Positions 56,858 through 64,000 of a stretch of DNA of 64,000 nucleotides are shown piece by piece (the stretch's first letter is position 1; each line of letters starts with the position of its first letter). Location of the stretch: NCBI RefSeq assembly GCF_013368755.1, contig NC_049566.1:3968001-4032000 (forward strand). The letters are read 5' to 3'. The notes below the pieces were generated by a model. The model had not been told where the DNA came from and ran no database searches. It saw only the letters and a list, made by a program, of their open reading frames with translations. A program made the position numbers and the translations under genes. The DNA comes from Talaromyces rugulosus (Eukaryota; Ascomycota; Eurotiomycetes; Eurotiales; Trichocomaceae).

Positions 56858-58291
56858 TCACATAACTTCATCACCAGCCAAAACTGCCTCGAGAATTCCA
56901 TCACCATCACCAGGAGGTGGCCAAAACTTGACTAGCTTTAATCCAGCCCGCTCACAAAGCATCCTCCATCGGCCAACCGTCCGGGTCATACCGCAATGCA
57001 GTACCATCATACCCCAGTCTATGAGGGTAGCGTAAAGATGACAGTCTACGTCTACCAACACGTTTTCCCCAAGTAAGAGCCTCGAATATCCCGGTTTCAT
57101 TGCCTTTGCGACATTGGTCAGAATCTTGACGACGTCGTCATCTGGCCAGTCATGCAAGACGTGGTGCATGAAATAAACTCGAGCGTCTAGTTTGAAATTA
57201 GCGTCTTATGCTTGCGAAAGGAAAGAAAGAAAGGAACGAACCATGTATTGGCTGCTTGTCAAAAAAGTTGTGCTTCACTGCCTCAATCTGAGGATTCCTA
57301 TCATTCACGTCGTCAATGACAACTGGAAGATCCTCAAGTACAAAACGCCCCTTGGCACCTGGGAAAGTTTTGATGAATGTATTCAAATCATGTCCTCTGC
57401 CACCACCGACATCAACAATCAATGTATCTTCATCATTCCCAGTCGATCCGGAAATTAGATGCTCTTGAATGGGAAACCATTGAACCCAGTTCTTTCTACC
57501 AGCGCGAACGCCTGTCATGAACGTGTTGAATGTATCCGTTGCAACGGGGTCCTTTGCCCAATAATCAAAGGCCGGTTCTTTCACGTTGTATGCATATTGA
57601 AAAGGCCCGTCCTGGACATCCGTTGGGGATTTGTAATTGGTTTTCTTCAAGTATTCTGGGAGTTTGGCGTAGATTGGAAGAGCAAGGTACCTTTACTTTG
57701 TCAGAAAATGAAGCAAAAAGTTACAGTAGATGGGCAGTTTGGTACATGTGCTTGACAGACGCTTGCATTGGCTTACTGTCTTTCAAAGTGTTGGTAATGC
57801 GTGTTGGTTTGAACAAGTTTTCGTCCACTTGATCGACCCAGTTTATGGCCACGAGAAGTCGAAGAATGCGAACTTTCCCCCCACATTAGCCTAATCCCAC
57901 AAATATGAAATAGAAGTCAAATTTACTTAGCAATTCTGCATCTGCACCCGTCCGCACGGCCAACTCATCAACAGTTTTTGCTCCCGGTCCATCTCCGAGA
58001 TGATGGAACAGTTCTAAATCGACTCCGACCTTCACCGCTGCAACTTGAGCTGGCTGAATTGTTTATTAGTACATAGACCTGACATCTAGAAACATGTATG
58101 TGACTTGCTTGGCCACTGTTTAATGCAATCGCATCTTCGGGCTTCTCCAACTCCACAGAAAGCTTTCTCACGATATGCGCAGCATCTGAACGCAGCTTAT
58201 CGTTCTCAAAGAGTGCACTCTCCGACAACTTTTCAATGGCTGAAAGCTGCTTGATCAAGTCTGAGACTTTTTGGGACTGTGTGGTTGTCAT
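56858..58291 (-). CDS. SAM-dependent O-methyltransferase, 5 exons
   Basis: 404-residue methyltransferase of the plant/fungal O-MT type. Five exons (58291-58109, 58053-57927, 57872-57746, 57690-57242, 57186-56858) sum to a clean frame. The first intron has a GC donor (GCAAGT) and a CAG acceptor, so it is a GC-AG intron; other choices break the frame. The dimerisation part (VAAVKVGVDLELFHHLGD) is followed by the SAM-binding DTLIVDVGGGRGHD, then HHVLHDWPDDDV and the active-site His region (LHCGMTRTVGRW). Homologues often methylate phenolic polyketides. It lies about 8.3 kb from the nearest core cluster gene, with the starch genes between, so involvement is possible but unproven. Confidence 0.9.
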
Positions 58292-59183
58292 CTTCAATTT
58301 CCGGTGATGTCTTGCAAGATTCGAATATTGATTGAATAAGAGTATATTATGTACCAAAAAAATAGTATCCAGAGTATTTTCGCAGGAAGCGACTGTGATT
58401 TATGGACCAGATGTGATATCATGGAGGGGCACAGGTGGACATCACGATGTACGTAGCAGGATAGGTGCATTCCTGACGCACGATTATCGGTTTGTGATTG
58501 GACAACTTGGGAGCACACCGTTTTCCGTTTTGTTCAAATGCGTACAAAATACGCTATTAGCTTGCGTGGACTGTGTGTACAAATTGATCATTCTCGGAGA
58601 TAATGTTGCACTGGTGTTTATCCCAAGATTGCCTGCGTAACGAAGGCAAAAACTTGGCTGTTTGAAACGGATGCATACTGACACTTCGCTCGGCTGCCGT
58701 CCGATGCCAAAACTATTCGTTCCTATTTGAAATTCTTCACTTTACGTTTTGTTGAGAGTTGTAAAATTCTTAAAAATTCTTCCTATAGTATCCCATTACG
58801 TATGGTTTGTCGCGATGCTGTTGTAGTAGAAGCTACAAATCTCAACATAGTCAAACAACGGCCGCATCTAATTTTGTCTTGATACGTAGTAACACCCCTG
58901 ATAACTATCAATTGTTGTCTGTATGCCAAAGTTTAATTATCTATGAGCTTGATGCCTAATACAAGCGTTGTTATGATCGCGTTTGTCTACATTCCTCTAC
59001 ATCCGCAAGGCATGTTACGCGCCTTCATGAATAGAATACCCTTTTTTTTTTCCTGGGTACGATGAACCTCGACTCTCTTAAAGGCCATATTTATTTCAAA
59101 CATGCCTGCCACTGCGAAACCTGTACAGCATCGATCATTCCCTTGAATGCACATCAGAGTCCCCCGAATTCGATGGTTTTCAC
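58292..59183. other. Divergent intergenic region, no gene seen
   Basis: Promoter sides of the O-methyltransferase and the unknown gene. Nothing recognised in 890 bp. Confidence 0.4.
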
Positions 59184-60422
59184 ATGGAGTCGCCCCCTTC
59201 CAAATGGCGATTTCAGCCTCAGGATGATTTACAGTTCTTGGAAAGCAAGTTTGACCAAGTCCCGCCCTTTTTATTTCGAACATATTTCCTCGCTCCGCAT
59301 AGCAAAAGCTCGCACAATTTCGTCCGCTCGGCAGCGATATGGAACGGACGCAACGATGGAGACCTGCTCGGCCGTGACAGGGAGATGGCCAAGTGTATGC
59401 TCGAAAAGCATCTTCTGCAGCGAGAGTCGACGGAGAATAATCTCATATCGTGGACGGGTTCGATTGTTGTCGCGATAGACCAGGCGATTTGCAAACTTCG
59501 GTCGGATGTCCTGGTGGCAGGCGCCAATATCAGGATTTGCGTTTTGGATACCCGTCGTGTTGATCGTGGTATATTCTTGCCAGCAAGTGCCCTTATGGAC
59601 GCCCTACTTGTACCAAACGAGGGTTATTTTAAACGTCAGAACTATGATAGCGAGTATGTGTCGCAGGGGGAACTCGATGTCCGCGGCAAGTCGTCGGCGA
59701 CGTCTCTACACGCACTGCTTGAGAGGGGCTTATTCAAGGCTTTTCCGCCATTTAATCTTCATGAAAAATCATCGAAGAAGTCGTCATGCATTAGAGCTCG
59801 AGAGCTATACAAGGCCTTTCAGGAAACAGACTGGTTATGCGAATACCCGGTTCAGCATATCCATTGGGCGAAGAAAATGGCCTCTAGCCTCTTTAGTGCC
59901 GAATGGGCGCAAGAAGCTATTCAACAAGCATTTCTTTCTTTAATGCCATATTACAATCAAAATGAGCGCCGTGAGGACACCAAAATACCCTACTTTTGGA
60001 ACCTCGGGCGTTGTCAGTTTTATCAGCCGTCTTCATCTTCACCTAGTGAGAAAGAGGAGCGTGTACAGAGTTCTAGAATCAGCCCTGACGGCGAGTGGAT
60101 TGTTACAACATACAAAACTTTCCTCGTACTTATAAAGGCATTCCCAGCACCGCTGAATGGCCACGCAAAGACGATTCGAGTGTGCTTGCAATCTTCACAT
60201 ATTGAGATTATCAACGATTTCAACAACGGTGCCCCCATAGAGCTTGACGATGCTCGCTTTAGCACCGTTGAAGAGGACCTGTTTATCGTCGCACAAAGTG
60301 GGAGATGCCTTATCATGTGGGAAATGATGAGTGTTATAGAAGATGGAGTGGGCTTTTGCCTCATTACGCATTGCTTAGATGAGCAGGTTGCACATCGGGA
60401 GTTCGAATTGCTGTGCTCATAG
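59184..60422 (+). CDS. Fungal protein of unknown function with FLFRTYF-type N-terminal region
   Basis: Single-exon, 412 residues. The first 180 residues (VPPFLFRTYFLAPHS, then LISWTGSIVVAIDQAI and IRICVLDTRRV) resemble the uncharacterised DUF7587-type fungal domain, in which PxFLFR and a later LDT segment recur; I am only moderately sure of that match. After about 190, no domain is recognised. The ISPDGEWIVTTYKTF segment looks like a possible WD-type motif but is not repeated. Hydrophobic segments are absent, so it is likely soluble. Neighbours (O-methyltransferase, glycosyltransferase) do not explain it. It may be a plain orphan rather than a cluster member. Confidence 0.7.
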   Translation: MESPPSKWRFQPQDDLQFLESKFDQVPPFLFRTYFLAPHSKSSHNFVRSAAIWNGRNDGDLLGRDREMAKCMLEKHLLQRESTENNLISWTGSIVVAIDQAICKLRSDVLVAGANIRICVLDTRRVDRGIFLPASALMDALLVPNEGYFKRQNYDSEYVSQGELDVRGKSSATSLHALLERGLFKAFPPFNLHEKSSKKSSCIRARELYKAFQETDWLCEYPVQHIHWAKKMASSLFSAEWAQEAIQQAFLSLMPYYNQNERREDTKIPYFWNLGRCQFYQPSSSSPSEKEERVQSSRISPDGEWIVTTYKTFLVLIKAFPAPLNGHAKTIRVCLQSSHIEIINDFNNGAPIELDDARFSTVEEDLFIVAQSGRCLIMWEMMSVIEDGVGFCLITHCLDEQVAHREFELLCS

Positions 60423-61119
60423 GTTATTATCGCCTAGGGGTTCTTTTCAAAATCAGACGCACGTTCATTCCAACGGTGCGACTCGGATGTTCCAGTGAGT
60501 TTTATACGTACATGATTATACGGTCAACAATAACTATAATATCTGACTCTCAGTAACAGGACAAGGCTTGTCAGTCAATTCTCCTCAAACCAGTACATAT
60601 CTTCTACTTTGCGCAAGGCGCAGCAATCAGCTGGTCGGGTCGGAGATAAGAATATAGGTAAGAACACAGGGATAGTGATATCAACTGGGCAGCCAGGTAG
60701 TTGGAAAGGGGGCCCTGGGGTACAGGCTAGCCTTCGAACCCCTCCAGTCGGATGTTCATGGAAAGTTTTAACCATGTCAGTCATCAAAAAAACTGGCTCA
60801 TGCTTATACCTCTGACGCGTTGCCTGATCCTTCCAGATATCAGCCGTAATAATAAGGCTAGGTTGAATTAGGCAGTGGGGCTTATATCAACTCATGGTTG
60901 GCTGGAGCTGTTTGAGCTTAACCACGCCCACTTGTTGGCCAGTGTGTGATTGGCCAGATCGTATAGAAATGGCGGAAATAGGAAATCTCCACATGTATTT
61001 TAAGACGTTTTGGAGTTGTGTTCAGCTATAAATATGGACGCATGGATGAGCCAGAGTGCGAAATTAATGTCAATATCTTTTGTTGAGTACTTTGTGAAAC
61101 ATATACCATCATCATAGTC
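60423..61119. other. Intergenic region, no gene seen
   Basis: 697 bp between same-strand genes. No motif or gene was recognised. Confidence 0.45.
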
Positions 61120-62316
61120 ATGGCATTTGAAATTGAGGCGGCATTCAAGGACGAGCTCCGATATGTCGAAGCCCGTGATACACGGTCAGAAGAGGAAATC
61201 CTGGCTTCCATCAGAGAGCCGCAAGTATCTGCGGATACTTCAGAAAAAAATATATGGGCCTTCTGGCACTCTGGCCTCGATAGCATGCCGGGCTGGACAC
61301 AGCGCAACGTCGTGGGCTGGGCTAGACTGTGCGGTCCCTCCTGGACTGTCCGAGTGCTCGACACGGTTCCAGGCTCGCCAAACAATGCTTTGAAGTACAT
61401 TCCTGCCGAACTCCTCCCTGAGACGTTTGTCAAGGGCACAATGACGGGCGTCTACGTCGGCCCTCACAGCGCCGACTTCCTAAGGGGTGCGCTCCTATAT
61501 CTCTACGGCGGTGTGTTCATGGATGTTGGTAATATTCTTGTGCGCAATATGGACGATATGTGCTGGAATATACTCTCCGACCCTCAGAACCCGCGCCAGG
61601 TCAGTGTGCCCTGGATGTACAGCACGACCATGGCGAATCATTTTGTCGCTGCCCGCAAAAACGATCCATTTATTAAACGCTGGCATGACCTCTTTATCCA
61701 TCTCTGGAAAGGCCGCGACACGTACGAGGGCATGTCTGCCAATCCCCTTGTAAGCTATATTCTGAAAAAAGACCTGTCCGAATCGGCCGGTCGTGGGTTT
61801 GGCTGGCAGTTCAAGATTGAACCGCTCGTTATTTTTGAATACGTCATGCAGGTCGTCTCGTGGGACAGATTGTGCGCGCTGGAAGATGCTGGAGACGGAT
61901 TCAGCTGCGCCGACTACGCGCGTGACAATATCCTGTGGTTTGACGCACTAGAAGAAGACTGGGCTGCCGAAACAGTCGCCGGCTTTACGGGTCAGAGCGT
62001 CTTTGACGCCCTGGCCACAAGGCTGGATGCTGACCCAAACTCGGAAAGGTACAAGATGGCTCATGCCATGACTTGGAGGATCTTGACCAAGTCGAGCATG
62101 CAAAAGGTTTCGCGTGGTAAGAATCTTACCAAAACCCCAGCGCTGGGTTTGCTGTGGGATCTGCCTGAGAATCAGGGTAAGGACTTCGAAAAGGGAACCT
62201 TTGCCGAGCTTCTTAGATATGGAAGTGTTCATTTTGAGCAAACACGTCCGGAAATCGCAGCTGTGCAGACCAAGAAGCCAAAGGTGACGATGCGAAAGGG
62301 AGTTTTTGAGCCATAG
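61120..62316 (+). CDS. Capsular-polysaccharide-synthesis-like glycosyltransferase
   Basis: Single-exon, 398-residue protein of the Caps_synth/GT32-like group. Motifs: NIWAFWHSGLDSMP near residue 45 (the IWxxWxxG start of the family) and RGALLYLYGGVFMDVGN at about 125-142, equivalent to the family's RxxxLYxxGGxxxD with the catalytic DxD area, here reading DVG. SVPWMYSTTMANHFVAARKNDPF and a later WFDALEEDW region follow. No signal peptide or membrane helix was seen, unusual for Golgi glycosyltransferases, so it may be cytosolic or need an undetected N-terminal exon. The acceptor is unknown. It converges with the FAD monooxygenase gene at 62441. Confidence 0.82.
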   Translation: MAFEIEAAFKDELRYVEARDTRSEEEILASIREPQVSADTSEKNIWAFWHSGLDSMPGWTQRNVVGWARLCGPSWTVRVLDTVPGSPNNALKYIPAELLPETFVKGTMTGVYVGPHSADFLRGALLYLYGGVFMDVGNILVRNMDDMCWNILSDPQNPRQVSVPWMYSTTMANHFVAARKNDPFIKRWHDLFIHLWKGRDTYEGMSANPLVSYILKKDLSESAGRGFGWQFKIEPLVIFEYVMQVVSWDRLCALEDAGDGFSCADYARDNILWFDALEEDWAAETVAGFTGQSVFDALATRLDADPNSERYKMAHAMTWRILTKSSMQKVSRGKNLTKTPALGLLWDLPENQGKDFEKGTFAELLRYGSVHFEQTRPEIAAVQTKKPKVTMRKGVFEP

Positions 62317-62440
62317 AGTAGAGCATTTTTGAGAGAGGAAATGGCTATAAATTGATTAAAGAAGATGTTGATATACTAGTTAGGCCGAATTACACAGAGA
62401 ATATCAATATACACTATCACCCACCGCCACGCTAAGTATT

Positions 62441-63583
62441 TCAGTGTTCATCTAATTTTTTCAGCATCGTAGTCACCCGCTCCATGGTCTTCTCCAATCC
62501 ACCTGGTTCGTATCTCAACAGGGTATTCTCCCATGCGAGTGCGGCGGCATCCTTGGCCCCATCCCACATTTTCACCTCTGCTTCATGGATTGCGCCAGCG
62601 ATATCATCCGGATGCGCAATGATTTCCTTGGCAAGATTCATAGCATCAGCCAGAGCGATATTCACTCCCTCGCCCGCAAACGGGGTCATTAAATGCGCGG
62701 CATCCCCGATAATAGTCACTTTCTTTTGCGAAGGCCATCGGAGAATGGGAGGGAGAGTGTATAGTGGTCGCACAGCGGCCGTTCCATCAAATTCTTCAAT
62801 CACTCTGCTCAGCTCCGGGGTCCAGTCTGCATAGTCTGACTTGAGCGAGGCACGAATACTTTGGGGGTCTTGCCAATCGATCCCGGAATTCTTGGCCCAG
62901 TTGTCTGGCTTTCGCATGAATGCATAGCATTTAATTGTGTCATTGTCGTTTCGTTGGAACTGCAATACGCGTCCGTCTTCTGAAGCAAAGGCGAAAAAAG
63001 ACCCGTTTCCAACTGTTTTTGAGAGTTCTGGGTGTTTAGTGCTGGTTTCTCGCAGCGTCATCTCTACTCCGGTGATGCCAGAGTAGAAGGGATTCACGTA
63101 GCAGCATAGTGGACGAATCTTTGACCACGCACCGTCCGCACCAACGATTAGGTCAAAGCCGCTTTCTGAATGGCCCTCTTTGAACTGAAGAGTATCCTGC
63201 GTTGCAGAGACAAGATGCTGGCCCCATCTAATCACCCCTTCCGGGATCGAGTCGAGCAGAATCCTTCGCAGCTGCTCACGATCAATCTCAGGTCTACCCG
63301 TTTCTTGGTCCTTGATCTCGAACAGTCGATTTCCTTTTTTGTCACTCAGAATAAAGTCCTGCCCATCATAGCGTGCGTACTTTTCGAATTGAGGGGTTAG
63401 TCCGCATGCTGCGAGGGCGGCCTGACCTGTGGCGGGGTGCAAGTCGAGAGAACCGCCTTGAGGACGTGCCGTTGGAGACGCATCGCTCTCAAAGACCGTG
63501 GGAGTAATGCCATTACGACAGAGGATAGAAGCAAGTGCTAACCCAGCAGGGCCAGCGCCGACGATAGCAATTTTGGGTGACAT
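62441..63583 (-). CDS. FAD-dependent monooxygenase (TetX / PHBH-fold)
   Basis: Single-exon, 380-residue group-A flavin monooxygenase. It has the FAD-binding GAGPAGLALA at residues 9-18, then ARPQGGSLDLHPATGQ, close to the TetX-type signature, DLIVGADGAWS (DG motif) and GDAAHLMTPFAGEGVN (GD motif near residue 294). Such enzymes hydroxylate aromatic or polyketide rings with NADPH and O2; TetX members also inactivate tetracyclines. No C-terminal membrane helix was seen, so cytosolic. It could hydroxylate a polyketide or provide self-protection, but nothing ties it to the PKS at 36-41 kb. Confidence 0.92.
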   Translation of the reverse strand: MSPKIAIVGAGPAGLALASILCRNGITPTVFESDASPTARPQGGSLDLHPATGQAALAACGLTPQFEKYARYDGQDFILSDKKGNRLFEIKDQETGRPEIDREQLRRILLDSIPEGVIRWGQHLVSATQDTLQFKEGHSESGFDLIVGADGAWSKIRPLCCYVNPFYSGITGVEMTLRETSTKHPELSKTVGNGSFFAFASEDGRVLQFQRNDNDTIKCYAFMRKPDNWAKNSGIDWQDPQSIRASLKSDYADWTPELSRVIEEFDGTAAVRPLYTLPPILRWPSQKKVTIIGDAAHLMTPFAGEGVNIALADAMNLAKEIIAHPDDIAGAIHEAEVKMWDGAKDAAALAWENTLLRYEPGGLEKTMERVTTMLKKLDEH

Positions 63584-64000
63584 GATGCTGGTTTGTTACC
63601 AGTAGTTGTAGAGAGGTCTTCCGTAATGCGATAGCAAAGGGCGATAGAGGAAATAAATATTCTGTTATCTTTGAAGTTGATGATCTGAAATAATTTGAGA
63701 GTGCAGTGCCCTACTTACTATATTTATAGTTGTTTTCTCTTTCCGTGGAATTATCAGATGTATGTATGTGAACTAGGTGTATTTTTTCCCAGTCCGAGCT
63801 TTGTCGCCCACACCGAGGCCGAGCCCGAGCCCGATCTTTTGGGTCTCACTACTTTTATGTATGTACTTCTTACCTATCCAGCCTCAGAAGATTTGAATAG
63901 TGTGCAATTAATTGACCAATTTCTTATTTGTATAAATAGGAATTTCCAGTTTTAGAAGCTGTGTCGTTGTAGGTAAAGCAAACCTACAAGTACTACAAGT
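63584..64000. other. Right-edge sequence, no gene seen
   Basis: Upstream region of the monooxygenase running to the window end. No supported gene. Confidence 0.5.

Noticed and set aside
56858..63583. Treating O-methyltransferase and FAD monooxygenase as part of the PKS cluster
   Set aside because: A 2-kb gap and the starch genes separate them from the core; proximity alone is not enough, so they are listed only as possible tailoring genes.

Overview
The window looks like chromosomal DNA of a filamentous ascomycete (Pezizomycotina; Eurotiales such as Aspergillus or Penicillium is my best guess). The evidence is many genes broken by 45-90 nt GT-AG introns, fungal families throughout (Dal5-type permeases, Zn2Cys6 factor, tannase, BIM1-like protein, SAT-type polyketide synthase), roughly 50% GC, and no operons, plasmid or phage signals. 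About 28 protein genes and three decayed genes are supported. No tRNA, rRNA or CRISPR was seen.

Left part (1-20.6 kb): a short-chain dehydrogenase cut by the window edge is divergent from an NAD-dependent epimerase/reductase. Then come two paralogous allantoate-permease-type transporters (2.5-4.3 and 10.5-12.1 kb), a kinesin with a SAM-like tail, a drug:H+ antiporter-type transporter, an SDR that lacks the usual Tyr/Lys, a decayed gene with a GIY-YIG-like segment, a BIM1-like membrane protein, a small GPI-type secreted protein, an HSL-type esterase and another SDR. Several of these promoters share the 8-mer CCCCGCAT.

Middle (20.6-35.4 kb): a small gene graveyard (NmrA-like remnant; phosphotransferase gene with two in-frame stops), a POZ-type protein, a tannase/feruloyl esterase with a Zn2Cys6 regulator behind it, a close relative of zearalenone lactonase with a conserved triad, a monocarboxylate-type transporter, and a mitochondrial PP2C phosphatase.

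Core (35.7-48.6 kb): a four-gene secondary-metabolite cluster. It holds a non-reducing PKS (SAT-KS-AT-PT-ACP, no thioesterase), a multicopper oxidase, a two-domain fasciclin protein divergent from the oxidase, and a stand-alone metallo-beta-lactamase-type thioesterase. The logic fits an aromatic polyketide released by the discrete hydrolase and then oxidatively coupled by the laccase/fasciclin pair. This is the most interesting system in the window. An O-methyltransferase (56.9-58.3 kb) and a FAD monooxygenase (62.4-63.6 kb) lie further right and could be tailoring enzymes, but other genes separate them from the core.

Right part (50.6-64 kb): a starch/maltose pair (GH31 alpha-glucosidase carrying an inserted CBM20-like starch-binding module, divergent from a sugar transporter), the O-methyltransferase, a protein of unknown function, a capsule-synthesis-type glycosyltransferase and a TetX-like FAD monooxygenase. 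All exon boundaries were read by eye from splice signals and frame and should be confirmed with RNA data.
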